This document shows, one piece after another, positions 24,588 through 33,803 of a DNA stretch of 43,808 nt. The notes beneath the pieces are model-generated. The model was not told the origin of the DNA. It did not search any database and saw nothing but the letters and a program-made list of their open reading frames with translations. This DNA comes from Flavobacteriales bacterium (GTDB lineage Bacteria > Bacteroidota > Bacteroidia > Flavobacteriales_D > Sanyastnellaceae), in contig JAGQVX010000013.1 in assembly GCA_020437755.1 (NCBI GenBank), positions 1 to 43,808 of the forward strand, written 5' to 3'. The translations under genes were made by a program, and so were the position numbers. Position 1 is the stretch's first letter; each line of letters starts with the position of its first letter.

Positions 24588-26695
24588 TCACACGATTGCC
24601 CAAATGCTCCCAGGAAAAGCAGCAAATCGGCAGTAGTAATTATTCCATCAAAGTCAAGGTCTCCTGCACAAGAAGCTGAAGGACTATCCGGACATTGTTG
24701 TCCCCATTCCATGGCATCGTTGCATCCGTCTCCGTCGGTATCAGGATCCAGTGGACTGGTAAGGCTTACGTTAACTTCAAACGAATCCGTAAGACCGTCA
24801 CCATCTGTGTCCTGAACGAGGAGGTTGGTGCCATAAATATTCAATTCATCGCCATCTGACAAGCCATCGTTGTCCGTATCCGGATTTCCGGGATCACTGC
24901 CCCACACCAGGATTTCGAAGTTGTCGTTGATGCCGTCATTGTCAAAATCCTGACATACATCGCCTATTCCATCGCTGTTCCAGTCGGCTTGATCAAAATT
25001 GGCTACGGCCGGACAGTTATCAACGCAATCGAAAATTCCGTCGCCGTCAGTGTCTTCATCAAGATTGTTGCAACCACAAATTCCCGGCTCAATTTTATTG
25101 GAATCGGTAGGGCAGAGGTCACATGCATCACCCACCCCATCCATATCAGTGTCCATTTGATCGGGGTTGTAGGTGTCAACGCAGTTATCCAGAGCGTCTT
25201 CGACCCCATCGCCATCAGCATCTGCAACGGCCATAGCAAGAGAAAAATCGGCTGTTACCGGGAAATGGTCTGAAGCATTACTGGTGGAGTTGGTGCTTAG
25301 GCCGTACAGAGCGAGTCGTGCAGGAGGCATGATCTCAGTCTGTAGCGTGAATGATTTCTCAGCCGTCATTACGGCATCGGAGAAGATGATGAAATCCAAT
25401 CGTCCGGGAGGGTAGCTTCCTCCGGCATCATCGCGCCAGGTGTAGGCCATTCGCTTGTCGGTTTGCATGCAAATTTGATCGGTCAGATCAGTATTGTCCC
25501 AATCCAATGATCCCCCGGGTCCCCAGGTTCCGGTGTCTTGAATATCGCCGGTAACAAGGGTGTTGAGTTGCTGAGCCCATCCTACGAGGTTCAAATCACC
25601 GGCATAAACTACCGGAGTATTGGGATCGAGCGTGATGGCTCCGCCGGCTGCCTTGGCATCCAGCATGAAGGCAGCAAATTCATCTGCCTGAGCTTGACGT
25701 GCAGTTTCGTTTGCACAGCAATTCAAGTGCGAATTCACAAAGAGGAGATCGTTGGCGTAGTTGGAAGGAAGATCAATAAGCGCAGGAAACTGACGGTCGA
25801 GAGCAGCCCATTCACTTATTATTGGCCAACGACTAGCGGTAATCATATCGTAGTCGTCTTTGGCAACATACCATCCTTCAGCGGTTCCTGTTGGGAGCCA
25901 GGCGTCAAGGAGGTTTTTAACCTGCGTTTCCGAGGTTCCGCTTGATTCTGAGAAACCGATAATATCCGGATTTAATGCCGTGATCACATCCTCAAAATGA
26001 GGTTGACGGGCAGGGTCGGTAAGTCCGTTTCCGAGCACATTGTAGGCTACCAGTCTCACGTAATCTGCATTCGATTTGTTGATATCGAGGGCAGGCTGCG
26101 CACCGGTTGAGGTTTCGTCGAAAGTGTATGAAAAGGTATCCCCGCTATTCGGCATTCGGTCGCCATTTGCTGTATTGCGAAATAATAGCTTAATCGTAGG
26201 AGAAGTGAACAATGGTGTGCTCCCATCGGGCATTACATCGCGGCCTATAGCGATCTCAAAAATGTTGCTGGTAACCGTTGGCAAGCAACGCAATTGGATG
26301 TCAGCAAAATTTACCGTAACACTCGGGGTTACAGCGTCAAAATAGGCGAACAATTGACGAAAATTAATACCGATTTCTGAACCGTACCCTGGCTGTACAC
26401 CGAATCCTGTGCCGGCATCATTATCCCCATCGATATACAGGTAAATGGTGTGTGATACGAGATTGTCGGTGAGGTCGATTTCCTGATCCACTTCAAGACG
26501 AATGAAGAGAAAATTCTCATCGTTAGTAACCTCAAAACTGAGCAAATCCACGCCGGTCAGTGATTCGGGCGTGTCTGTGAAAGAAGAGAGTCCTCCCCAA
26601 TCATCAAAGCGACCGTCAATTACTATTGGAGCAGATTGTGCAAACGACAAAGCAGCGCAAACCACGCAGATTGCCAGTGTAATCAGTTGTTTCAT
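24584..26695 (-). CDS. Secreted endonuclease/exonuclease/phosphatase-family protein with TSP type 3 repeats
   Basis: A protein of about 703 residues from ATG 26695 (signal peptide ending LSFA, then QSAPIVIDGRFDDWGG). Residues about 20-200 resemble a CBM9/DOMON-like sandwich. Residues about 215-490 form an EEP-fold hydrolase with VAYNVLGNG, the acid in IIGFSES, GDLN in VVYAGDLN and the terminal ASDHFPVTADF; the catalytic Asp/Asn and SDH motifs are intact. Residues about 495-680 hold calcium-binding thrombospondin type 3 repeats (DADGDGVEDALDNCVD and similar). The extreme C-terminus (DLDFDGIITTADLLLFLGAFG) resembles a single dockerin/EF-hand repeat. I see no T9SS sorting domain. It is probably an extracellular calcium-stabilised nuclease or phosphodiesterase. 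Confidence 0.87.
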   Translation of the reverse strand: MKQLITLAICVVCAALSFAQSAPIVIDGRFDDWGGLSSFTDTPESLTGVDLLSFEVTNDENFLFIRLEVDQEIDLTDNLVSHTIYLYIDGDNDAGTGFGVQPGYGSEIGINFRQLFAYFDAVTPSVTVNFADIQLRCLPTVTSNIFEIAIGRDVMPDGSTPLFTSPTIKLLFRNTANGDRMPNSGDTFSYTFDETSTGAQPALDINKSNADYVRLVAYNVLGNGLTDPARQPHFEDVITALNPDIIGFSESSGTSETQVKNLLDAWLPTGTAEGWYVAKDDYDMITASRWPIISEWAALDRQFPALIDLPSNYANDLLFVNSHLNCCANETARQAQADEFAAFMLDAKAAGGAITLDPNTPVVYAGDLNLVGWAQQLNTLVTGDIQDTGTWGPGGSLDWDNTDLTDQICMQTDKRMAYTWRDDAGGSYPPGRLDFIIFSDAVMTAEKSFTLQTEIMPPARLALYGLSTNSTSNASDHFPVTADFSLAMAVADADGDGVEDALDNCVDTYNPDQMDTDMDGVGDACDLCPTDSNKIEPGICGCNNLDEDTDGDGIFDCVDNCPAVANFDQADWNSDGIGDVCQDFDNDGINDNFEILVWGSDPGNPDTDNDGLSDGDELNIYGTNLLVQDTDGDGLTDSFEVNVSLTSPLDPDTDGDGCNDAMEWGQQCPDSPSASCAGDLDFDGIITTADLLLFLGAFGQSCD

Positions 26696-26712
26696 AGCTA
26701 AGGAATGTCCTA

Positions 26713-26720
26713 CAAAAGTA
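26713..26720 (-). promoter_or_regulatory. -7 box of the endonuclease/phosphatase gene
   Basis: The minus strand reads TACTTTTG, an exact TAnnTTTG match, 18 bases before ATG 26695. No TTG lies at the expected -33 position, so the promoter is only half supported. Confidence 0.4.
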
Positions 26721-26745
26721 CGAAATCCCGATGAAACCACTCGGT

Positions 26746-29061
26746 TTACTTACGAAGGAGGGTTAAATGCCCATCAACAGTTTTGTTCTCTTCGCGTTCA
26801 ACGCATTGTGAATGGATGTCCACGATGTAATAGTACACTCCTTCGGGCACTTCATTATTGTTGGTATTTCCATCCCAGCGGCATGCACCTTCTTCAGTGA
26901 GTAATAGCCCCCAGCGATCGTAGACTCTAAGGTCAATAGTCACCACCGGACTGTCGCACAGCACACGGTCGGTTTGAGATGGCATGAAGGGGGTGAAGTA
27001 CTTGTTATGCGCATCGCCATTGGGGGTGAAGACATTGGGCATGATGACCAAATCCAACGGGACAAAGGGGGTCATTTCTACCGTAATATCATCGGTGGCC
27101 GAGCATGGACCTTGTGTGATGGTTGCGGTATAGGTTCCTTCTTCCGTGATTAGGATTTCGTTTGTGTTTCCTCCCGGGTTCCATTGAACATTCCAACCTT
27201 CTAAATTCACGAGTACGGGAATCGTATCCCCTTCACAAGCATTGAGGTCTCCGGGAAGAAAGGAAGTGGGAACGTTTACAAAGGTCACTTGAATGGAGTC
27301 GGTGGCGTTAAAACAACTATTTGAACCGGAAGCCCAATATGTTCCTGAAGAAGTCACCGTAATGCTTTCTGAAGTGCTTCCAGTTGACCAAACGATGTTG
27401 CTAATCCCTGAAAGGTCTGAATCAATTGTTGCAGAAGAAGCATCACAAAGTATGATATCATCGCCGAGGTCAACTACTGCATAGGGAATCATGTCCAGAA
27501 CCACTTCATCCGAACCGATACAGCCGTTGTTATTCGCAACCACATTATACGTTCCCCCGGAAGTGACGGTAATGATATTTCCGGATCCGGATGGTGTCCA
27601 GGTGTAATTGTAGTTCGAGGGACCCGCGTTGAGTTCCACGGACTGGCCCTGACAAAAAGTTTGATCGGGCCCCAGATTGGGATCCGGAATTTCGTAGATA
27701 TTGACATTGTGAAGGTATTCAGTGGCTTCTCCATTGAGATAGTAAATGAAGGTTACGTCGTAGCTTCCTATTGCACTGAAAACATGAATTGGACTATCGA
27801 GATTCGATGTGTTCGAGTCACCGGTTGAAGGGTCGTTGAAGTTCCAAAGCACTGAATCGGGCTCGGCGGGAAATATGTACCAAAGCTCGGTGAGGTCTCC
27901 CAAACATTCATATTGGTGATCAATAATCAGGTCGAGGAATGGAGCCTGACAAGTGACATTGGGCAAATTGGGTAAGTAGGTGGAAATTCCGGAAGGAATG
28001 TCCAAGACACCGGTTTGAAGGTCGCATTCCGCACCGATAACATCGGGTTGATTAATGACATCCAATTGGCCTTGATCATCATTGAGGAGATAAATTTTCC
28101 CATCGGGTGCCAGCTTAATATCGTTCCACAAGGATTGACCAAAGTTCTGGTCGATAATATTCACTGAAGAGGAGATATCTGTAAAATTCCAGGAGTCCAG
28201 GCTGTATTGGCGCACGGTATTGTAGTCTCCCAGAGCGTAGAGCAACTCACTGTTGGCCGAGAATTCTAGTTCAGTGATATTTACAAAGGAAGCTCCGGTG
28301 TCCATTCCATCGTAGATGATGTCATAAAAACTACCGGTTTCATTGTCGAATTTGAGCAAAGCTACATAGTGCCCTTTGTACGAAATGGCAATTTTGGAAC
28401 AATCGGGAGAAATCCGTGCATCATCGAGGGTAGCGTTCCAACCGGCGAAGAAGAAATACTCGGTAATTTCTGAGACCAACTCTACTCCTGATGACGTTAC
28501 ACTATAGGCATTCAGGTGAATATCATCGGTAAATCCATCATTATTATCGGCAGTAATCAGCCAGTAGCCCGAACCATCCGATATGGAGGCGCAAATGAGT
28601 TGGCTTCCGGTATCGTACAGGTCAATTTCTTTGAATGCGGGGTCAATACCACCGGCATCTCCAAGATTCTCATCGATTACGGAATAGTCAACACCGTTAT
28701 TGTCGCTTCTAAACAAGTAGCATTTGGTATCGTCGCCGGGGTATGGCACAAAGACATTTTCAACCGCACCACTGCTCAAATCACCGTTGTCGACGACATC
28801 GCCATTGGAATTGTAAACGTTGTTTCCATCCGAATAGAATCGCAGTTGTCCCGATGATGAGGATATGGCCGAAGGACATATTACTCCAAACGCATTGATG
28901 TTGCTGCTTGTAAGCACGGGACCATCGGGAGTAATTTCAACGCCAACTCCTACACCGAAGTGCCAATTGACGTTTTCTAACTGGCCATTTATATTGCCTG
29001 GAAACAGGCTACATAAAAGCGCAGCAAGAAAGGGCAGGTTAAGAAGTAGTTTCAGTTTCAT
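26746..29061 (-). CDS. Gliding-motility-associated C-terminal (CHU_C / T9SS type B) surface protein
   Basis: A protein of about 771 residues from ATG 29061 (signal peptide MKLKLLLNLPFLAALLCSLF...GNINGQ). Residues about 20-370 look like a propeller-type N-terminal domain common in these proteins. A PKD-like domain follows (SVLWNFNDPSTGDSNTSN). Then come three Ig-like modules with repeated DxxxCxGxSVxLxA and ITVTSSGTY motifs (about 455-670). The C-terminal 90 residues are the CHU_C domain (MPNVFTPNGDAHNKYF, VYDRWGLLL, GVYYYIVDI), a T9SS sorting signal. It is expected at the cell surface as an adhesin or gliding-associated protein. Its stop lies 50 bases before the endonuclease-like gene on the same strand. 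Confidence 0.9.
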   Translation of the reverse strand: MKLKLLLNLPFLAALLCSLFPGNINGQLENVNWHFGVGVGVEITPDGPVLTSSNINAFGVICPSAISSSSGQLRFYSDGNNVYNSNGDVVDNGDLSSGAVENVFVPYPGDDTKCYLFRSDNNGVDYSVIDENLGDAGGIDPAFKEIDLYDTGSQLICASISDGSGYWLITADNNDGFTDDIHLNAYSVTSSGVELVSEITEYFFFAGWNATLDDARISPDCSKIAISYKGHYVALLKFDNETGSFYDIIYDGMDTGASFVNITELEFSANSELLYALGDYNTVRQYSLDSWNFTDISSSVNIIDQNFGQSLWNDIKLAPDGKIYLLNDDQGQLDVINQPDVIGAECDLQTGVLDIPSGISTYLPNLPNVTCQAPFLDLIIDHQYECLGDLTELWYIFPAEPDSVLWNFNDPSTGDSNTSNLDSPIHVFSAIGSYDVTFIYYLNGEATEYLHNVNIYEIPDPNLGPDQTFCQGQSVELNAGPSNYNYTWTPSGSGNIITVTSGGTYNVVANNNGCIGSDEVVLDMIPYAVVDLGDDIILCDASSATIDSDLSGISNIVWSTGSTSESITVTSSGTYWASGSNSCFNATDSIQVTFVNVPTSFLPGDLNACEGDTIPVLVNLEGWNVQWNPGGNTNEILITEEGTYTATITQGPCSATDDITVEMTPFVPLDLVIMPNVFTPNGDAHNKYFTPFMPSQTDRVLCDSPVVTIDLRVYDRWGLLLTEEGACRWDGNTNNNEVPEGVYYYIVDIHSQCVEREENKTVDGHLTLLRK

Positions 29062-29248
29062 GAGGTTAAAGCTACCGAATTTGGGGGTTTTCTCCAAGAT
29101 GGGGAATGCTGCATAGGTTGCATTCGTACGCTGTTCAAATTATTCAATTGCAGCGCGTTACCATTTGCCGAATGGCAGAAATACATGATTCCACCACGTT
29201 GCCAAACCGCAGCGAAGGATGTAATTCTAGGATTCTTGAAACCAGGTT

Positions 29249-30139
29249 CTACTCGGCAACCAGATGATCTTCGATGGCCATTCCTCCTTCTTCGGATTCA
29301 TCATCATCCGAGTACCTGAAGTACAAGCCGCTTAGGGCGCCGTACATCATAGAGGCAAAGAGAGCGTACAAGAATATGCCACCAACAGCGTTGAGAACAA
29401 TTCCCAAATAAGGAATCATACCGATGACACCAAGGATGAATGCTACAATTAAGAAAACGACGACCAAGGCAATGGAAGCACCAAATGCAATAAGGAAAAG
29501 CAACAAAGCCCGACGGAAATTGATTTTTTTCCAACTGAAAGCGATAGCCTGAAACACATTCATATTGCCATGGGTGATGGCGGCCGGAGTGAGGATAAAC
29601 TTCGTCAACAGAATAAACACAAATAAAAGCGCAAGAATAAATACACTCCAATGAATGAATACGAATACCATTGCGGCCAGGTAAAGGGCGATCATTATCA
29701 CATAAATCACAATAATGTTGGCCAATTGCTGAAATATTTTGGCGCTGAATGATTTCTTTAAGCTTTCCAGAACGGATTCTTTGTATCCCCGAATAGATGC
29801 ATCGTTGATGGTGAGCAGAAAGTTAATGAACCAGGAGCCAACCAAAAGACCAATAGTATAAATTAAAGCGATAGTTCCGATACCCGGCTGTTCTCCAGGC
29901 GTGAACATCTGATTCGCAAAACCAGGGTTGTTTTGAAGCTCATTCAGAAAATCTTGAGGATTTGCACTGAACATCTCCATCATGTCGACATTCATGAAAG
30001 ATCCCAGTACTGTTGCCGCGAGAAGCATAGCGAAAACCACGTACACAGCCATAATGATGACATACTTCCAAAATACATTCTTGACATTGGCAAACAGACC
30101 CGTTGAAAAGTCATTGCGAAATGATGCGATGGTCGACAT
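29249..30139 (-). CDS. Polytopic membrane protein of unknown function
   Basis: A 296-residue protein with about six strongly hydrophobic helices (about 25-50, 95-120, 145-170, 172-195, 215-245 and 248-275) and an acidic C-terminal tail (DDDESEEGG). The methionine- and asparagine-rich loop near 52-85 is probably outside the cytoplasm. It resembles the loosely related DUF4013/YciC-like membrane proteins of Bacteroidota, but I cannot assign a family. It is divergent from the DUF502 gene, with 49 bases between start codons. Confidence 0.75.
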   Translation of the reverse strand: MSTIASFRNDFSTGLFANVKNVFWKYVIIMAVYVVFAMLLAATVLGSFMNVDMMEMFSANPQDFLNELQNNPGFANQMFTPGEQPGIGTIALIYTIGLLVGSWFINFLLTINDASIRGYKESVLESLKKSFSAKIFQQLANIIVIYVIMIALYLAAMVFVFIHWSVFILALLFVFILLTKFILTPAAITHGNMNVFQAIAFSWKKINFRRALLLFLIAFGASIALVVVFLIVAFILGVIGMIPYLGIVLNAVGGIFLYALFASMMYGALSGLYFRYSDDDESEEGGMAIEDHLVAE

Positions 30140-30188
30140 AGTTGTTTGATTAAGGTGTTAATTTGTCCAAGATAAGAATTGGCACCAA

Positions 30189-30800
30189 ATGACACGTAAG
30201 TTTCTACAATTTTTCATCAATGGCCTGCTGATATTACTGCCCGTGTTTATTATTGGGTATGTGGTTTTCAGACTGTTTGTTTTTATCGACGATTTAATTG
30301 GCCCCATGCTCGAGGCGTTGTTTGGGCTGGATCGGGATCACCGCATACCCGGCCTGGGGTTCGTCTTGGTGCTGGGCATCATCACGCTCATGGGTTTCCT
30401 GGCCACAACCTTCATAGCCAAACCGATCATGCGATGGTTCAGCCGTTTGCTCGATCGAATTCCGTTGTTGCGTACGATTTACAATGCCATTACCGATTTA
30501 TTGTCGGCCTTTGTGGGTAAGAAAAAGAGTTTTAGCCAGCCGGTGATGGTGCGCCTTTCGAAAGACACGGATGTGCACAAGATTGGCTTCATTACCGACG
30601 AGAACCTGGAACAACTGGGGGAAATCGAAGGGAAGGTGGCTGTATATTTTCCTCACTCCTACAATTTTTCTGGAAACCTGTTCATCGTTCCACGAGAGCA
30701 TGTAACATTGATAAAGAAGAACCCGGCCGATGTTATGAAGTACATTGTTTCGGGTGGGGTTTCGGATATGGATCGCGATGACGAGGGACAAGCTCTATAG
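30189..30800 (+). CDS. DUF502-family membrane protein
   Basis: A 203-residue protein. Two membrane helices (about 8-30 and 60-85) flank a short loop, followed by a soluble domain. Family-typical stretches are LLILLPVFIIGYVVFRLF, RIPLLRTIYNAITDLLSAF, VAVYFPHSYNFSGNLFIVPREHV and the terminal MKYIVSGGVSD. Function is unknown across bacteria and plants; an envelope role is likely. It overlaps the EamA transporter gene by 23 bases, so the two form an operon. Confidence 0.88.
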   Translation: MTRKFLQFFINGLLILLPVFIIGYVVFRLFVFIDDLIGPMLEALFGLDRDHRIPGLGFVLVLGIITLMGFLATTFIAKPIMRWFSRLLDRIPLLRTIYNAITDLLSAFVGKKKSFSQPVMVRLSKDTDVHKIGFITDENLEQLGEIEGKVAVYFPHSYNFSGNLFIVPREHVTLIKKNPADVMKYIVSGGVSDMDRDDEGQAL

Positions 30801-31665
30801 TCTGTTATTGCTGCACCTCATTGTGCTCATTTTTGGCTTCACCGGGATCTGGGGAAAGCTGGTTTCATTGGAAAGTGCTCCCTTGGTATTTTTGCGCATG
30901 CTCATTGGAGGGAGTTTGATAGGGGTGTTCCTATTGGTATCCCGACGCAAATGGCGGTTGCCGTTGAACATGACCTTGAAAATGGCCCTGGTCGGACTGA
31001 TCGTTGCAGCCCATTGGATTACCTTTTTTGAGGCGATTCATCGATCCAATGTCTCCGTTACGCTATCAACCATGGCATCGACAAGCCTTTTTGTCGCTGT
31101 ACTTACCCCAATCATCGGGGGAGGTAAACTGAAATGGTACGAGGTATGGCTTGGAGTAGTGGTGATTGTTGGACTGGCCATGATATTTGGATTTGCCAGT
31201 GGTTTTTGGGAGGGAATGGTCCTGGCTCTGATAAGCGCCTTTTTGGCCGCGCTATTCACGTTGCTCAACGCCATATTTATTCGGCATATTGATTCGCTGC
31301 GCATTACGCTTTGGGAGATGCTATTCGGCGCGGGCGTGGTCGCTATTTATTTGGGTGTTGTGGGCTATTCCTTCGAGGATTTTCTCCATCTAAGTGGCCT
31401 GGATTGGCTTTGGGTGTTGTTATTGGCGGTTCTAGCAACAGCCTTTGCTTTCGTGGTAAGCGTTCAGGTAATGAAGGTCTTGTCGCCTTTTACAGTAGCT
31501 ATTTCAGTCAATTTGGAGCCTATTTACAGCATTATTCTGGCGTTGATGATCTTCGGAGAGGAGGAGCGCATGAGTTGGGGTTTTTATATGGGCAGTGCGC
31601 TGATCCTTGTTGCTATTTTGGCGAATGCCTTTTTTAAAAAGAAAGAAGCGGCATACGCCAAATGA
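30778..31665 (+). CDS. EamA-family (DMT superfamily) permease
   Basis: A protein of about 295 residues with ten predicted membrane helices in two EamA repeats (LIVLIFGFTGIWGKLVSLES at the start; ATAFAFVVSVQVMKVLSPF and LEPIYSIILALMIFGEE in the second half). EamA proteins are inner-membrane metabolite exporters or importers; the substrate cannot be read from sequence. I chose ATG 30778 (MTRDKLYSLLL); an upstream extension is open but lies within DUF502 and is not hydrophobic. The last codons contain a copy of the interspersed motif (31650-31664). Confidence 0.9.
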   Translation: MTRDKLYSLLLLHLIVLIFGFTGIWGKLVSLESAPLVFLRMLIGGSLIGVFLLVSRRKWRLPLNMTLKMALVGLIVAAHWITFFEAIHRSNVSVTLSTMASTSLFVAVLTPIIGGGKLKWYEVWLGVVVIVGLAMIFGFASGFWEGMVLALISAFLAALFTLLNAIFIRHIDSLRITLWEMLFGAGVVAIYLGVVGYSFEDFLHLSGLDWLWVLLLAVLATAFAFVVSVQVMKVLSPFTVAISVNLEPIYSIILALMIFGEEERMSWGFYMGSALILVAILANAFFKKKEAAYAK

Positions 31666-31821
31666 ACACCCCGTAAAGTAACCGTCCCTTGTTGAAGGGA
31701 ATCACAGGCCCAATCATAGCATATTTCAAGAAAATGGATGTAGAACCCCACCACCCAATGTGTTATTGTTGAGGTAGTTCCCCGATGGACTGGATGGATA
31801 GGGTGAACGGCGGAATGGGCC

Positions 31822-31860
31822 TCAAAAAGAAAAGCCGCCTCCCTGAGGGAAACGGCTTTC
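31822..31860 (-). terminator. Intrinsic terminator after the lipoprotein gene
   Basis: AAAGCCG (31831-31837) pairs with CGGCTTT (31853-31859). A second inner stem TCCC/GGGA lies between them, with TCTTTTTG following on the minus strand. It ends transcription of the minus operon 31881-33582. Confidence 0.85.
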
Positions 31861-31880
31861 TATAATGAGAAGAATAATTC

Positions 31881-32765
31881 TTAGTTACATCCCATATCAC
31901 CATAACCGTCTACGATGGCATAGTCAATGTCATCATAATTTTCAACGGCGGTAAAGAATTCGAGCAAGCTGAAATACTCGCCCTCGAATGACATTTGTCC
32001 TCCATCTACGTCGATTTCCCCATCATAAGAGAAGTAGAGATCGAAGTTGACGAAGTCGAGAACGTAAGAGAACCCATTGTCCGACAAATCTTCGGGGGTT
32101 CCGTCGTAGTTTTCAAACCAGTCGATGATGTTGTAAGTACCTTGAGCTTGATCGTCGTAAACGAAGAACATAGCGAAACCGTGGAAGAAGTCAGTGAATT
32201 CTGCGTCTTCATCTACGTCGCCGTTCTGCAATGCTTCAAAGTCTCCATCGATACCGAGAACCATTGAGATTCCGTCGATGTTTACTCCAAAATCGAACAA
32301 ATCAAGACCCAACGCTTCATCGGAAGCCGAGAAGCAGAAGGTATAGTCAATAGAAAGTACAGAAGAACCGGCAATAACATTACCTGATCCTGAAGACGAG
32401 TTTTCGCCAAAGGCACTAAGGCCAATCACGAGAGTACCACCTCCGGTAGGTTCTCCGTACCACTGTACATCTTCATTGTCGGAAAAGTTCCAGCCGTCTT
32501 CACCGGCATCGGCAAAAGAGAATTCACGTGAGTTCATGTCGAACTTGTATACACGCTGACGCTCTTCATCATAGATAGCCAGTTCATTGATGTTGTTCAC
32601 CATTGACTGAACCATTTCCTCTTGTTCCGGTGTTAAGCGATCAATCGTACGATAAGGTTCTGCGGGATTGGTTCCCCAGCTCCTATCTTTTTGACACGAC
32701 ACCAAGACAGCCGTTACTCCCAGGAACAATGCGAATGTGCGTATGATTTTTCCTGTAGTTTTCAT
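31881..32765 (-). CDS. Hypothetical lipoprotein, acidic and aromatic-rich
   Basis: A 294-residue protein with a lipoprotein signal (FALFLGVTAVLVSC, lipobox Cys at 24). The mature part is strongly acidic and rich in D, E, F, Y and G, including DEDAEFTDFFHGFAMFFVYDD. It carries no family signature I recognise. Repeated beta-strand-like segments (GQMSFEGEYFSLLEFF) suggest a beta-sandwich or barrel-associated protein. It follows the outer-membrane barrel gene by only 4 bases and shares its terminator, so the two are probably expressed together and may form an outer-membrane complex (inference). Confidence 0.75.
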   Translation of the reverse strand: MKTTGKIIRTFALFLGVTAVLVSCQKDRSWGTNPAEPYRTIDRLTPEQEEMVQSMVNNINELAIYDEERQRVYKFDMNSREFSFADAGEDGWNFSDNEDVQWYGEPTGGGTLVIGLSAFGENSSSGSGNVIAGSSVLSIDYTFCFSASDEALGLDLFDFGVNIDGISMVLGIDGDFEALQNGDVDEDAEFTDFFHGFAMFFVYDDQAQGTYNIIDWFENYDGTPEDLSDNGFSYVLDFVNFDLYFSYDGEIDVDGGQMSFEGEYFSLLEFFTAVENYDDIDYAIVDGYGDMGCN

Positions 32766-32769
32766 GGCC

Positions 32770-33582
32770 TTATTGTGCTATGATCCAACCCAGACGCAAA
32801 GCAGCGTTTGCGACAGGACCGAAATGATTTTCTTTTCCGTTGATTACAGGATCTTCGTTGTCGGGCAAGTTGTCCTCGTCGATTGTAGTTCCCAAAGTAC
32901 CGTCGGTAGCTACTTTAATTCCATACGCAGCATCGTTTGAGTATGAGAATTCAGTATCACGGTAGCTGGTGTTTGAGAAACCAATTCCCAATTCAGCACC
33001 GAGGTAGATGTTGTCAGCAAAGTAGTAGTCAACACCAAGTACACCGAAGATGCCAAAACGGAAATAACCATCCTTTGCAGTTCGTGAGAACACACCAAAG
33101 TTTGAGTATGCCTGATTGTTGTGATCAGCTACAGACAATGGTCCCCAGAATTCTTCCTCAGTTGACTCGCTTCCAAGAGCGATGTCCAAAACACCACCGA
33201 TGTAAGGAGAAAGACGGTCGGTACCTTCTGTGTGAATTTCAATACCTGGCTGGATACCGAAATCAAACGTTTTGTCAATAGTGTTCAACTCTGAATTCAA
33301 AGCAGATTCAGGAGCGCCTGCAACGATGTCTGCAGCACCTGGCTGAGTGTTCACAGTTACTTCTTTCATGGTTCCGAGGTGAAAGTTCAAACGGATGGCC
33401 ACATTTTCAGAAGTGAACATACGGAATTTCAATCCGTTGATGTTGATCACTGGCTGACCAGCAGAAAAAGGAGTGAAGTTTGCTTCAATGATCTTGTCGC
33501 CTCCGATCTGTTTTTGTGCTTCCGAAGACATTGGAGCAAGAGTTAACGCGGCTAGCGCTGCGAATACCAATAATTTTTTCAT
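32770..33582 (-). CDS. Outer-membrane beta-barrel protein
   Basis: A 270-residue protein with a signal peptide (MKKLLVFAALAALTLAPMSSEA, then QKQIGG). The mature sequence alternates hydrophobic and polar residues in strands, such as IRLNFHLGTMKEV, YFRFGIFGVLGVDYYF and IYLGAELGIGF. It ends NAALRLGWIIAQ, the profile of an OmpW/OmpA-like 8-10-strand porin family (outer-membrane beta-barrel, PF13505-like). Codon choice looks favourable, consistent with high expression. It is first in a two-gene operon with a lipoprotein. No channel specificity can be assigned. Confidence 0.82.
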   Translation of the reverse strand: MKKLLVFAALAALTLAPMSSEAQKQIGGDKIIEANFTPFSAGQPVININGLKFRMFTSENVAIRLNFHLGTMKEVTVNTQPGAADIVAGAPESALNSELNTIDKTFDFGIQPGIEIHTEGTDRLSPYIGGVLDIALGSESTEEEFWGPLSVADHNNQAYSNFGVFSRTAKDGYFRFGIFGVLGVDYYFADNIYLGAELGIGFSNTSYRDTEFSYSNDAAYGIKVATDGTLGTTIDEDNLPDNEDPVINGKENHFGPVANAALRLGWIIAQ

Positions 33583-33748
33583 GTTGATTGAATTTAGTTA
33601 GAATTCTATTCCAAGGTCGCAAAATGCAAAATAACTCACCCTGCTACTTACGCACATTCACACTTTGTTAACAGTGGCATGGTGAATTGACATTGGAAGT
33701 CCAAATTAAGTAATAAACTACAACAATTCACAAAACGTTCGCAAAAGC

Positions 33749-33787
33749 AAAATGCTGACCTTCAACTAGCATGAAAGTCAGCATTTT
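33749..33787 (-). terminator. Intrinsic terminator after glmS
   Basis: AAAATGCTGAC (33749-33759) pairs perfectly with GTCAGCATTTT (33777-33787), an 11-bp stem around a 17-base loop. A short TTCA/TGAA stem lies inside the loop. It sits 17 bases beyond the glmS stop codon. Confidence 0.85.
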
Positions 33788-33803
33788 ATAAGTCTTGTTT
33801 GGA

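Noticed and set aside
24640..25220. Repetitive DNA resembling a tandem array
   Set aside because: The periodicity is that of thrombospondin type 3 protein repeats in the endonuclease-like gene; there are no identical spaced repeats, so it is not a CRISPR array or satellite.
31685..31700. TCCCTT-GTTG-AAGGGA hairpin after the EamA gene as a terminator
   Set aside because: The 6-bp stem is followed by ATCACAGG rather than a T-run. It may slow transcription but is not a convincing intrinsic terminator.
32521..32535. TTCACGTGA core as a third parS site
   Set aside because: Only the central 9 bases match; the outer arms are not TGT/ACA, and it lies in coding sequence of the lipoprotein gene. Other CACGTG hexamers (about 12026, 16456, 37989) match even less.
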